Assembly: GCA_007449985.2 (NCBI GenBank)
Contig: VIIQ02000595.1
Coordinates: forward strand, 288,501-352,500
From: Desmodesmus armatus
Lineage: Eukaryota > Chlorophyta > Chlorophyceae > Sphaeropleales > Scenedesmaceae
DNA: 64,000 nucleotides
Direction: 5' to 3'
Shown here: positions 29,432 to 41,476 of the stretch, one piece after another
Layout of the letters: the number at the start of each line of letters is the position of its first letter
Numbering within the stretch: the stretch's first letter is position 1
Made by a program: the position numbers and the translations under genes
The notes under the pieces: model-generated
What the model saw: only the letters and a program-made list of their open reading frames with translations
What the model was told of the DNA's origin: nothing
The model's database searches: none

Positions 29432-32400
29432 ATGGGCAACTCAGTGTTGCCCACGTCAGCAGCTTCAACGGGTACTTTTGGCCACCGCCTCTACAGCATC
29501 ATGGCATCAGAGTCAGCACAGTCCTCCCTGCAGCTGGGTGTCGGGCTGTTCATGTCCTGCCTCTTCACCTATGTGCTGTAAGCAACATGGCACACGGCTG
29601 GCAGCCGTTTCCAGCAGCGCTATCCAATCAATCCTCATCCCATCGTCCAGGCAGTCAGATGCAACACGCCTGTGTGCTGCCATGTCTCTGTTGCTTGCTA
29701 GGCCAATCAGCTTCCCGCCGATGTCTTGTGTGGTAGCCACTTGGCTGTGTGTGGTGGCAGTTATGGCAAGCCCAGCCAATCACTTGGGCGTGCGCATGAA
29801 CAGTGCATGCAGTGTGCTGGGCTCCACTTGGGTTGGTGCTGTGCTGGCAACAGTTGTGGTAGGTGGTCTGCTCCCGCCAAAAGTGGTGAGACGTGTGCAT
29901 GCCGGCACACTTGCAGCAGGTGTGCCAGTGGCTGTCCTGCACATGCCCGCTTTGGGACTGTCAGCACAGGAGTAGGCTTGCTGTCACCTGCACAACCCAT
30001 CATTGCCATGACGGAAGCACACAGTGCAGATGCCGGCCTCAACGCGATGGCAGGCAATGTTTTGCACGGGCTGACAGCTTGGAAGCAGCCATGATGTTAG
30101 CCCTGGAAAATGGACTGGCAACAGCACTGAAGATGAAGCCCTGTGTCTTTCTATGACGCTCTGTGCCTGCGCCCTTTTGGGGCAGTCCCTTCAGCTGGAC
30201 GCTGCACAACTACCCCGGCTTGTCACCCTGTGTATGTGTGCAGGCAACATTGAGCCAGGTGTCAGGTCCCATGTTCTCCCCTCAAGCCACTGCTGTGCTG
30301 GGCGTGCTGTGCCCTGCTGTGCTGGCTGTCTTGGCAACAGGCAGGTGAGCTGCAGCCGCCTGCAGGATGGGCATGCATGCATGCAGGGGGGCAGGGTACA
30401 CAACTTGGGGATGCCCTGCTGTGCTGGCTGTGCTGGCATCAGTCAGGTGCAGCTAGCTGCAGCCGCCTGCAGGATGGGCTGGGCATGCAGGGGGGCAGGG
30501 TACACACCTTGGGGATGCTGTACTGTGCTGTGTGTGCTGAGCCCTGCTGTGCTGGCTGTCCTGGCAACGGTCGGGTGAGCTGCAGCCGCGACGGCCCCTC
30601 ACGTCCGCCTCCCCGTCCGAGGGTCTCTCCAGTGATTCTATTTTCTGGCTGGCAACAAGCCCGAAAGGGCTCGTTGAGCTTTGTAGCTACAGGTGTACCG
30701 TGTATGTCTTCATGTGTGTGTGCATGAGCTGCAGCTGTCTGCAGGATTTACCATGCATGCAGGAGGGCAGGATGCGCAGCTAGGGGAGGCTTGGTTTCGG
30801 TCAATTGCCACAGCATCTCTTGACTGCACCTACTGTGCCAGCATGCATCCACCATCAGCCACCATGCACGGGCGGCTCACTGCCCAATGTCGCACGCTGT
30901 TCCCACCCGACATGCTTGTAATGTGTTTGTGAAGTAGGGTATTTGTGTGGTGCTGTGTGCGTCTGCTGCAGGGTTGCAGTTGACCCCCCAATGCTGTGGG
31001 CCCAAGGTATGAACTCCTGCCTGGCCTTTGGCCTGACTGCACTCACAGCCTACACGCAGGCCGGGTATGGAAGGGTGAGACACACCTGGGCCTCCTTCCT
31101 GATGCAAGGATGACAGCTTGCATGCAACAGCACAGCACAAGAAGGGTTGTGACCGCCTGAAGCATCTTTGCCGCACTATCAGTCAGCACATGCAGGTTTG
31201 TATTAGGGTTTAGGGTAAAACTCTAAACCCCTAACCCTAAACCCTAAACTTGACATTGCAAGACACCTGCAGGACAGGACAGGGGGAGTGCCCTGGGAGG
31301 TTCCCTATCCGCCGGCAGCTGACATGCACACCAATGATTGTTGAAGCAGGGGCTGCAGACAGCATAGCATCCCACCAGGTCAACCCAAGTATGCCCATGG
31401 AGTGCACCATGTTGACCCCTGAAGCCGCACCATGATGTAAGCACGTGCTTGTGTACATCGCAGGTTTGGTACCTGGCTGGGACCCTGGTGCTGGCAAATA
31501 CCATTGCTGCTGTGGTGGTGGTGCTGGTGGCTGCCCTCATCGTACCCACACATGCAACAGAGGAGGTAAGCTCAAGCCTCTCAGCACCCCCCCCCCTTCC
31601 CGTTTCCTTTCACCCCATCTTCGTCGCTCGTCGCTAGAACTCAGTGGAAACCTTGGCTTTGAAAACAACTGCACCTCCATTTTAAGTTGTCAGCTTCAAA
31701 GCTAATCAAGCCCTCAGACACAGTCATTTAGGAATGATGTGCTGACCCGCTGCCCACACTTGGAAGCATGAGCAATGCAGCGTCATCGAAAGTGTAGCTG
31801 CTGCCGGCTGCGGGATGACGGCCGCAGGTCCAGACAAGCATAGCCGACGTGCTGCTGCACTCCGTGTGGCAACCTCACGTTATACCGGCAGGCTGTTTCG
31901 CCCAGCAGCACCAACTGCAACCAACCACACTGCAAGTGGCGCGTTATCCCAGCCCCCAGCCAACCGCGCGCCCCAGCCGCCCTTGGTGAAAACTCTCACA
32001 GCAGCGCCAGCGCGCAGCAGCAGTGGCAGCGTCAAAATGGGGTCTGCGTTTGCTGCGGCAAGTGGCAATGATTGGGCAGCAGCACCAAGTGCTGTTGGAT
32101 TGAGCGGCATATCAACTGCTGCTGCTGCAGCAGCAGCTGACACAGAAGCAGCAGCTGAGGCAGCGCTAGCAGCGGCAGACTCCCTCATTGAGCAACTGGC
32201 AGCTATCGATGCTGAGGAAGCATCAACAGCGAGCTATGATGCAGATGTGGATGTCAGGACCAGGCAGGACGGGGGCGAGCAGCCTGCGTTTGAGCCGCTT
32301 CCTTTCTTGGTGATGCAAGAAGCCCACACCGAGGAAGAGTGAGTGGGGCTTGTCCCGCAAGGACTGCAGCTTGTGACCACAGCATGTTGGCGCTGCTATT

Positions 32401-35400
32401 CACTCAGCACCCTGCACTTCAGCGCTGTGTCAGACCCTGCCACTGCAGCACCACACTTGCTGCGCATGAAATAATTGTGATCACTGTTACTGTTACTGTT
32501 ACTATTACATGGTTCAAGCTGAGCCTGAACACCCCGTAGGGAGCCAACGAGGCTCATGGGGTATCAGCATCATAGAACGCTCACTAAGGTTACACTGCTT
32601 ACTAATGCTCTTGGCGCCTTTTGGCACCGCTCACCCACAACGGCACCCCCTGTTGGCATGCAACTGGGGATCGTTTGCCGCCGTGTCCACCCTACAATGC
32701 CACAGGATGGACATGAATGCACCCCAGTGCCCACGTCTCCCCCTGTTGACCTGCTTACAGATGACTTACACTCAATACCACTGCTCATGCTTTTCCGAGT
32801 CTCACTGAGTCATGGCTGTCCCTACTGCCGTCCTTTCTTCCTGTATTCGCAGGTGGCTGCAACTCATGCGGCGCACAAGTGCCGTCAAGCTGTCAGCACC
32901 AGATGCCTCCTCACACCCACTTCCCCAGCCTCCCATGGCAGCCCTGCGGCCCCGGCTGGCTAAGGCTCAGAGCCTATTCATGTCAGCAGCAGCCCTAGAG
33001 CCACAGTGGTTGCGAGGGGGCTGGGGGACACTCGTGGGGCGCCAGGGGTGCTACTGGTTTGACACAGGGGCATGGGGCAAGGCGGCTGGCTGCCTGCAGT
33101 TGCTGCTGACAAGGTGGGTGTGCGTCGTGCTTTCTTTTTCTTCCACGGTTCCTTGTGTTGTAAGTTCGGCTGTTGAAGTGAGCACATGGTGCACTCTACG
33201 CTTCAGTTGGGTAATTTGTAAATATTGTGAGACTCCCAACAACTTTGGGTTTGGGTTGAGGAAGAGTAGTTGCTGCCGCTTCTGCTCACCACCTGGTCCG
33301 TGGATCCGCATATAAAAACATGTCAAGCATGCACTACAGCCTCAAGCTGTCTCGTGGCTGGGGGCTCCAAGTCCACATCCCTTCGTCCTATACGATTGTA
33401 CAACTGTTGTACACAAGCAATGTACAGCAGCAATGATTGCTGTGTGCAGGTTGAGCGCCCTGGAGGCCGTCATAGAAGACGGGCAGTCACTCCATGTCAA
33501 CCTCAACCCCAGCATCAACCCTCACTTGCTCAACCACATCTCACTCGTTTTCAGCAAGGCAGCCAGCTCTCTGGCCCACATGTCCCACACTGTACGACAA
33601 TACGGTAACAGCACCAGCAGCAGCACTGCAGCCACTGGCCTATCGTACTTGCAGCAGGAGCAGCAGCAGCAGCAGGAGAAGGGCGAGCAGCAAGGGTATA
33701 TTGGTGCAAATGGTGCCTCCGCTGTGGATGCAGTGTGTGGCAAGTCGGCAGGTCAGCACTGCTGCTGGCAGCAGTTGAAGGCTCAGCTGGCAGGTTTGAT
33801 GCAGGATGAGTGTGAGCAGCATTGGGTGGACGTAATGTCTGCTGCTTCAGACAGCCCGGTGGTGTTGCCCACACTCACAGGGGTAGGTACTGTGTGCTGC
33901 TGGTGGTGTTACATAGCATGTGGGTGTGTTGCTTCTGACAGAAATCTGCCTGTGGTGTGTTATGTGGGTGCACTGACGCATGTTGATAGGAGCTCCCCTT
34001 GCTCCGGATCCGATCCATGTGCAAGCAGGGCCCCACTCTCAATCCAGCAAGATGGCGGGTTGGCGATTTGTCACACCCCAACTGCACCTCAGTCTGTCCC
34101 ATCCTACCCTTGTAGCGCCGTGTGCTGACCAGTATGCTTCTGCCGCTGTGTGGCAGATCCGCCACATCATGTTCACATGGTCCTTGACTAACGCCATTAT
34201 CGACACACTCAGTGACCTTGAGCAGGCAGTCACGACTGCTGTGTGCAGCACCACACAGGCATGCGGTTGCAGCGGCCTGCTGCAGCGGGTGTTCAGCTGG
34301 CTGCCGCCCTGCCTGCATCTCCTAAGTGGTCTAGACCTAGCAGTCCACTGGTACAAGACAGTTTGCTGCTGTCTGCAGCAGCAGCTGCGCCAGGGGTGGG
34401 CAGGTAAGAGGCACACGCATGGATGCGGCTGCAGTGACTGCAGCAGCTGCGGAAGGAGTGTTCGAATGGGAGGCGCAAGCATGAATATGGCTGCACTCAC
34501 CGGTGCTGCGTTGTGATCACTGTGATCTCGTGCAGCGGCTGGATTGAGTGGTGTTGCGTTGGCATGCATGATACTTCAGGGCATGCCGCAACACTCCAGT
34601 ATCCTAGGAGGCACTGCCTGACAGCTGTGTGTGACACGGTGGCATGCCTCCCTCCTCAGACTGTGCTCTTTATTGATGTTGGTGCAGGTGTGCGCAGCGT
34701 GCTGAGCTCTCCAGTCACTCAGGTGCGTTGAGGAGAGTATAACCACAAAAAGGCGGTTGTGCAGCTCGTGGCGGTCTTGCCCTGTAGTGCATGACCAACG
34801 AGTTCATGCAGCAAGCGGTCACACCGTCCTGCCTCAGCAGTCCCGCAAAGAAGTGCAGTAGTAACAAGGTATCACCACAAATCAGGTCACCCTGCAGGGC
34901 TGACGCAATGCAGAGCATGGTCGTGGTCATGCTGATGCACCTTGCTCTTTGCCGTCCAGCAACCGGATCGTGTGGGGTGCGCTATGCAGGCGGGTTTCAA
35001 GTACTGGCTCGTGCTGTGCATCGTGTTTGAGGTCACACTTGGGCTGCTGTACAGCCTGCCAGTCCTGCGGCCTCTCAACCCTGGCTTTGGCTTTGTGGCG
35101 GCCAGCCTTACGATGTCACAGAGGGTGGAGGCAACAGTGAGCAAGGTATGATGTGCAGTCAATGCTGTGACGGGCACTGGTGTGCCAGCACTTTCAAGGA
35201 TAACGTCCGGCTTGGCACGCGACTGACATACCTTCTTGGTGGCACACCAGGCCCTGCACAGTGTGTGAACTGTCATGAAAGTTGATCAAGGGGGCTGCAA
35301 CAGTCCATTCAGCATCGCTTCCATTGCAGCCCACTGACTCACCCACTCCTCATCAACCGGTGAAGCACTGATGCCCCTTGATTCCACCACACCAACTTGC

Positions 35401-37574
35401 CGCTGCACTTCAATCCCTTGCGTCGCTGCGCCCGTGCAGTTTGTGTTCTGGGTCTTTGGCACTATCCTGGGTGGTGCGTTGGGTTTCCTGGCGATGTGGC
35501 ATCCCGCCCTGGCCACCAATCCATACGGCCTTGTGGCAGTGTCAGTGGCGGCAGCACTGGTGGTGGGCTCTCTGGGAGTAACCAAGGCCCGTGTGGGCAT
35601 CACCCTGGTGCTGATGACACTCTCAACCGTCATACTGGTGAGTGTTTCATCACCACAGGCTGGGGCTGATGTTTGTCTCGGTAGCGGGTAGGGGCCCAGG
35701 TTGAAGGTGATCACAGTGATATCAGTGTGGTTGAGCATTGTGCTCGCTTTTCAATAAGTGGCAGGCACAGATCAGCCTGTGTTAGCACCTGCGCGATTCT
35801 GGCTTACAGCTGGTGTGCCTGTCATGCTGAATGCAGCAGTGTGGATCTGCTGCCGTGAGTGACATGACTGTTGCTGTCTCCTGCACCCTGCTGTCATGCT
35901 GCTGTCTCCTGCAAACAGTGTCAGTGCTGTGGACACATCGGCAGCTGGGCATACGTGCTGACCCGGGTGTGCTCAGTACTGTCTGGAGTGACCCTATCTG
36001 TGCTGGTGTGCAACATGGTACTGCCCTGGTACACATCTTCCTGGTCCATCCAAACCATGAAGGTCACCTTTGTGTCAGCAGTAGAATTCATCAATCAGAT
36101 GCATGCACAGTTCTATGCAGATGGTGCAGCGTTTGTTGCAGCATTCGAAGCCCAGTGGCCCAGCTGCCATGTACCAGCCAGTGCAGGGCCGGCAGAGGCT
36201 GCCAATCCTGCAGTAGCACCAGCTGTCTTCAGCACCGATGGCTGCACCAGCAGCGGTGCTGCGGCCTCAGCGGCTGCAGCGGCAGATGTTGCAGCAGCTG
36301 CTGGTGCGGCTTCTGCGCTGGTGTCAAGCAAAGGAGTTGCGGCGTGCCCTTTGAGTGTGTCGCCTGCAGTACTGCAGTCGATGATTGCTAGGCCGCTGGT
36401 GGCAGTGCAGACATCGCTGCTGATGGACACTGTGGCATGGCAGCGTGGCGTGCTGGCTACCCCTCCAGTGAGTGGGCACTGATGCTTTCACAGCTTGCAA
36501 TGTTGAACCAAACCCCTGCAGTGGTGGTTCTGTGAGTCTGGAATAACGGTGGTGCTGTCTTTACATGGTTGACAATCTCAAGTGGAAGGAGCAACAGTGC
36601 CGGGATGTGTGATGGTGCGTGGAGCTGGTGTGCACTGACGCTGGTGTGCTGTCTCACAGTCTTGCATATGTCACGCATGGTCCCTGCAGCAGTTTGGGCT
36701 TTGAATTGAGCATGCGCTGTACTGTGTCCTGCAGGTGGTGCCTGCCCTGTTGCGGGCCATGTTTGGCCTGCTAGACAGGATGGCTGGTCTGCAGCTGGCC
36801 CTGGCACCTCCAAGCATCACTTAACAGTACACAGGACATGCCTTTGTCAACTATGGGGTGAGCAATATAGGATCAGCTTGATAGCCTGGAGCACTTGTGA
36901 GGCAGTACAACGCGCCTAGCAGTTGACAAAGGGTCATATGTGGCAACCTTTGCTTGTTGTGACCGCCAAGGCCCTGTGGTGGCGACTGTGTTGTAAGTGG
37001 GTTGTTGGGGTGGGCTTGTGCTGCGGTCTTGTGTGAGAGCCGTCGCTGGCGTCTTGTGAGACCTGTCGCTGGCGTCTTGGGTGAGAGCCGTCGCTGGCGT
37101 CTTTTGGAAACTGTCGCTGGCGTTTTGTGTAAGAGCCGTCGCTAACTGCACAGATCTTGTGAAAGAGCCATTGTAACGCTATTGCTGTGTGCAGGTACCC
37201 ATGGCTGGCAAGATCTGTGAGATGCTTCAGCTGTGTCGTCGCGTGACACCCGCACTGACGCGCGCTTCAACACAAGGCGCACGATTGATCAGTACGTGAT
37301 CGATACATAGTCTTATGTGTCGGACCGTACGCACCATGCCGAGGGCCATAACAACAGTTGTCACTCCAGTTGCTACGCCACGAATCTGCGGGGAACAACG
37401 CAGTGCACGCCAAAGTCACACGAAGTTACGACACGTGGCCCACAATTTGTTCTGTTTCAGTTGCTGCAGAAACCATGTATGCCGGTCATCGCTGCAAGTC
37501 ATCGCTGCAGTATGCTGTTGGGCACTGTGCTGCTGCGGCAGTTGACTGAGCCAGGTGAGGGTCTGGCCAACTAA
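29432..37574 (+). CDS. FUSC-like membrane protein with an in-frame stop
   Basis: FUSC (fusaric-acid-resistance-like, aromatic acid exporter) proteins have two blocks of membrane helices with soluble parts between. ATG at 29432. Exons by eye: 29432-29577, 29702-29858, about 30243-30344, about 30975-31074, 31465-31566, about 31829-32337, about 32853-33112, 33450-33880, about 34130-34405, about 34970-35150, 35442-35640, about 35925-36472, 36736-36855, about 37195-37235, 37461-37553. First helices: QLGVGLFMSCLFTYVL, SCVVATWLCVVAVMASPA. Second block: FWVFGTILGGALGFLAMWHP, RVGITLVLMTLSTVIL, SWAYVLTRVCSVLSGVTLSV. An Ala/Ser-rich linker is encoded at 31830-32337. A TAA at 36822-36824 interrupts an exon that stays open and ends at a good donor (see findings). 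The last segment reads MPVIAASHRCSMLLGTVLL. Small exon ends are approximate; exons at 39802-40440 may belong to it. Confidence 0.62.
30290..30592 (+). repeat. Triplicated exon 3' end plus donor in the FUSC-like gene
   Basis: The segment CCCTGCTGTGCTGGCTGT (PAVLAVLA) with a following donor occurs three times, donors at 30345, 30447 and 30575. Downstream intron sequence (GCAGCCGCCTGCAGGATGGG, then a G-rich block and GGTACACA) is copied after the first two. A fourth, partial downstream copy stands at about 30727-30790. Confidence 0.88.
31203..31249. repeat. Interstitial telomeric repeats, head to head
   Basis: TTAGGGTTTAGGG at 31203-31215 is followed after about eight bases by CTAAACCCCTAACCCTAAACCCTAAAC. 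This is TTTAGGG-type telomeric sequence in both orientations, inside an intron of the FUSC-like gene (between exons ending at 31074 and starting at 31465). Confidence 0.9.
37025..37147. repeat. 48-bp tandem repeat with GTCGCTGGCGT core
   Basis: GTCGCTGGCGTYTT occurs at about 37042, 37063, 37090 and 37113, with a shortened copy (GTCGCTAAC) at 37137. The higher-order period is about 48 bp (GAGAGCCGTCGCTGGCGTC...CTGTCGCTGGCG). It lies in the intron just upstream of the acceptor near 37194. Confidence 0.88.
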
Positions 37575-37714
37575 ATGAACAATCAGAGCAGCTCTGAGAA
37601 GATCTTGACCGTCTTGACCGTGTGACACAGAGTGGCCAACACTCTTGCGAACCGCCCCCCCCCCCCCTGTGCGCGCACTCTCTCTGAGGTGAGCCCAAGC
37701 CAGTTCAGACTCAC

Positions 37715-39032
37715 CCGTGGTGGCACGACATCAGCAATGACTCCATATCCTGTTACTGTCAAGGCAGACGCTGCATCAAAGCGCAGGAGATTGACAGAGG
37801 CACGCGGCATGATGACACATCAAAATAGGATTCACATGGCGTGCTAGGCAAACTTTGCCTAGCACGCCATGTGAATCCTATTTTGATGTGTCATCATGCC
37901 GCGTGCCTCTGTCAATCAGAAGTGCAAGCGATTGAGGAGTCAGCATGTGCCAAGTTGACTCCTTTTGCTTGCATCGGCTTGCACATGCCTGCAGCTTCAC
38001 GGGTGGTGATGCTGTGCTGTGCTGTGCTGTGCCATTCTTACCTACGGCGCCCTGAAGAGCTCTGCAAGCCAGCAAGACCGTAATGTTGGGCGCCAACATG
38101 CAGCCTAATGTTGACCCAATGGAAGCAACACAAGCGAAACTGTAGACAGGTGCGCGGCCAAACCTGCACACAAAGCCACATGTACATGTTTCAGTCATAC
38201 ATAGATTTACCAGTACTGGAAGCTGCAAGGAAAAGCTGTGTTGTGCCCCACCGACAGTGTCACCTTCCACTGATTGCAGTTGATGCATTGTCAGTTTGAA
38301 TAACCGGCCAACCCTCTTCTAACCTTCCTTGAGCAAGCGGTTGCAATTGGCAACACACCTGTCACTTGCAGGCCCTGACACCAAAGAGGCCAGCCCAAAC
38401 ATCACCAGGTAAATGCTGCAGCATCGACACAACACTCTTTAACTGTGTGTGCACTGCAGTTCTGCGTGGCGGCACAACGCGATTCCTGTGCTTCATGGAA
38501 TGTTCCCTTTGCAGCAAATTTGGGAGCTATGGCTCTTCAAGTCTGGCACACCACGCTTTGGCAAGAGCACGGTACACCACCTGTAGCACACACCACAAAC
38601 AGGGTCTGAAAAGCAGGGCGAGAAAGCCCTTCTCGTGACTCCTGCTGCTGATGCTAGCATCCTCGATCATGCCCCAGTACTCACGCCACTGTAGCTGCAA
38701 GAAGAGCTTGGCCTATCTGGAGTTCTGACTTGACCATCTGTGCAGAAAGCACAACAAAGGGCGTTTGTGGAGCATCATCAGCACCCTTCTGAACTGGCAG
38801 GCACCCAATGTTGTGCACAGCTGGCACTGCCCCTCCCACTTACTTCCAGCGCTGGCAGGTAGATGCTGCTGGCAAAAGCAGGGAGGCATGTGATCGATAC
38901 TGCCAGCACCATCAAGTTGCGTCTTGTAGGGCTGTACAGGCTGTATATGCTGGGAAGCTCGTCCGCAGCTGCAGCTGATGTTGCTGCCTCGAGGGGCGGC
39001 GGTAGCGCTGGATCTAGCGTTGAATCCTTCAT
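37715..39032 (-). pseudogene. MFS transporter relic 1, N-terminal part only
   Basis: Exons 39032-38844, 38737-38685, 38415-38359, 38163-38042 and 37770-37715 join in phase. They give about 160 residues: a polar start MKDSTLDPAL, a first helix LAVSITCLPAFASSIYLPAL, LAATVAIYLVMFGLASLVSG, then the MFS motif A as PASDRFGRAPVY, LGCMLAPNITVLLACRALQG and GYGVIADVVPPR. Major facilitator drug-type transporters have about 12 helices and over 400 residues; here coding stops after about the fourth or fifth. Below 37715 the opposite strand is the FUSC-like gene, so the rest is not present in order. A second, similar relic lies at 41.4-42.9 kb. If the FUSC-like gene continues to 40440, this relic is nested antisense in its intron. 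Confidence 0.75.
37789..37917. repeat. Perfect 64-bp palindrome in MFS relic 1
   Basis: Arms 37789-37852 and 37854-37917 are exact reverse complements around a single central base (GGCAAA-C-TTTGCC). It lies in the intron between the fourth and fifth MFS exons, 19 bases from the fifth. A perfect match over 64 bases implies recent origin or active conversion. Confidence 0.97.
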
Positions 39033-39801
39033 GGCTGCGATAGCTAAAGTTTCATGCGCAGCGGTGGGAAATAGGACAGAGAAACGCTTTGTGTCGCTTT
39101 GCGTACTTCGTGCGTGTAGGGTTCCACTGACGAACCGTCAGAATGCAACTGCATTCAAGTAAATCGCCACGCTTGCACAGCTAGACAAAACTGTTTTTGG
39201 TGTTTTTTTCGGCAGGAGGATGTTGTGAAACTACATGACCAACGCTAGAAGCCATGACACAGCATGCCCTGCAGCTGCGCAAGCATGCCTACGGCATGTA
39301 TGTACCATGCAACGGGCTGGCCTAGGTTTTTCGGCCGGCAACAAGGGCGTTTCCCGTGCGCTACGCTAAAACGGAGTGGCCTTCGACTCACTACCTGGCG
39401 GATAATTCTTGGAGGACCCCTCCTGCGAACACAGCAAGGATGTGCAGCACATGGTGAGCTACTTGCTCGAGGCTGAGAGTGAAGTTGATGATCCTGGGCT
39501 GTCATGCAAGCATGCTGCATGGAAAGGCAAAGACAAACACAGTCACCCGCAGTGTGAAAGAGGCAATGGGCAGGGTACCCACAGTGCGGCACTCAAGTGA
39601 TGCTTTGCGTGGGGTTTTTTTGGGCTCGATTTTTAGGCTCAAACCCTGGTGTGTCTTGCACAGCTTGTCTGGCTAGCTTTACACAACTGCTAGGGCCTCC
39701 GTACAACCTCCTCAAACGTTGATGGTGTGCCATTGTTAAGAATTAAGCAGCAGTTAAGTAACTATGCAGTACTGTGACTGCTGTTGTGTGCTGTTGAGCA
39801 G

Positions 39802-40440
39802 CTGGCCGCCTTGCAGTCCCACCGAGTAACCATGTACTCCCGGATGCAGCAACTGAGGCAGCAGCTCCACATGGACGTGCACCGCAACCACCGGCGGCTG
39901 CAGCAGCTACTGCAGGAGCAGCAGGCACTGCAGCAGCAGGGCCAGGCAGCCGACCTAGATGCACAGATATGCCCGGTGAAGCGACAGATGGAGGTCGTGC
40001 TGGGGGGCGTGGATGACACGGTGGGTGTTATGAGCTTGCAGGCTTTCAACTGTTTGATATTTGAATTGCAACCATGCGCTCAGTGCTTGTAAAGTGGAGG
40101 GGCTGCCCCATGCATGCATTCACTGCAGGGCAGCAGGCTTTTTTGCACTTTGCAGCAGTTCTTGGGTTGCCACATCCATTCTACTGCTGCTCACGCCAGT
40201 CCCAAAGGGCGGTGCCAAAGTCAAAGGGCATATTCAACAATCCGCCCGCGCGTGAGAGGGGTTGCTTGTCAGCCGACGTGTGCTGTCACTGCTGCTGGTG
40301 CTGCTGCCGTGCTGCAGGTTCGCTACCTGGGCTTTCAGTTTGCCTCCATCAAGACCTTCCACATGATCAATGCTGTGGCCAGCGTGGCTGTGCATGACGC
40401 CTGCAGGGCGCGCAACACAGCAACGTGCACATTCAAGTGA
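39802..40440 (+). CDS. Two exons of a coiled-coil/membrane protein, possibly the FUSC-like C-terminus
   Basis: Exons 39802-40020 and 40318-40440 (TGA) join in phase 0 across a GT-AG intron. The first encodes a long amphipathic helix: LQQLLQEQQALQQQGQAADL after MQQLRQQLHMDVHRNHRR. The second gives VRYLGFQFASIKTFHMINAV. The pattern (helix, then VDDTVRYLGF...) resembles C-terminal ends of FUSC-type exporters. The upstream FUSC-like gene ends at CCAG/GTGAGG (37553), which looks like a donor. No linking exon with the right phase was found, so the join is a hypothesis. Confidence 0.45.
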
Positions 40441-41428
40441 ACCTGCTGCACATGCTGGCCCCTGGGTATGTGCATCCTGTCAATGCTGGCTTGACATTGG
40501 CTTGATTGAGCCTCTGGGTGTTTTCAATTGGCGTGCTTTGTGAGGCGTGTTGTGAAAATGTGTACACGAATGGTAGGGGATGAAGTGATGTATGTCAGTT
40601 CTTGCGGCTGAGGCCTGTAGTGGCTGCTGAATCTGTGCCTTATTGTTGGGGAGGCTTGTTGCTGGTTGTTTTGTTGGTTGGGTGTATTGCAGCATGCTGC
40701 TGTTGGCAGGTTGCTAGTTCCTCCTGTGTTTTCACTGGCGCGTCATTTGAGCCATATTCAGACTTGAGACCTTGTCCAGGCTGAAGCTAGTGTTATTGCT
40801 GTCACACTGCTGTGGCGTGAGGGCCTGCTTGTGAACAGGGTGTTGGTTGTGGCTGTCTTGACCTGAGGTGCACCAGTATCAACGCTGGCGGTAGCATCCG
40901 AATTGCTGCATGGTGTGTTCTGTACTGCTCTGTTCTGCTCATTTTAAATGGCGGGGTTGATTTTTTGAGCCTTGTGGTGTACACCCCACATGCCGTCTGG
41001 AGTCGGAATGAGCGTGCAGCGGCCAAGAACAGAGCAGACACCCCAATTGCAGTTGCTGCAAAGTTGTCCAGTTGTGTACAACAGGCTGACATCAGCACCG
41101 GCTTGAGGCAGCTCACATGCGCAGTGCATTGCGTGGCACGTTGGATATGTCCTGTGTGACGAGCTGGATAATCAGCGGCTTGGCCGGTCACATGCGGTTG
41201 TCGCACGTACTGTTATGTCGTCGGCAAATGTCATCTGTAACCTGGAAGTTACTTGGCAACGCCTGCACAGCAGGTATTCCTGGAGGCTCTTTTGCCCCTC
41301 ATTGGTGTGCTGTACACCCAGCATGATGCAGTGTTGTTCTTATGCAGCAGGTTCAGTTTTGATCGCCTGTGTACAGCCCTGTCTGTATCTGACTAAGGAA
41401 GCAGGCACTGCGTGTTGCGCATGTTTTT

Positions 41429-41476
41429 TCTGGTGGTGGTGCAGACGACAGGCCTGTCGTCTGCACCACCACCAGA
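41429..41476. repeat. Perfect 24-bp palindrome without spacer at the end of MFS relic 2
   Basis: Arms 41429-41452 and 41453-41476 (TCTGGTGGTGGTGCAGACGA inward) are exact reverse complements with no loop. One arm is the coding sequence for SLVVVQTT in the last MFS segment. Confidence 0.97.

Noticed and set aside
36822..36824. Alternative genetic code with TAA as Gln
   Set aside because: UPRT and the 53.7-56.4 kb gene end in TAA at the expected protein length, so the standard code fits better.
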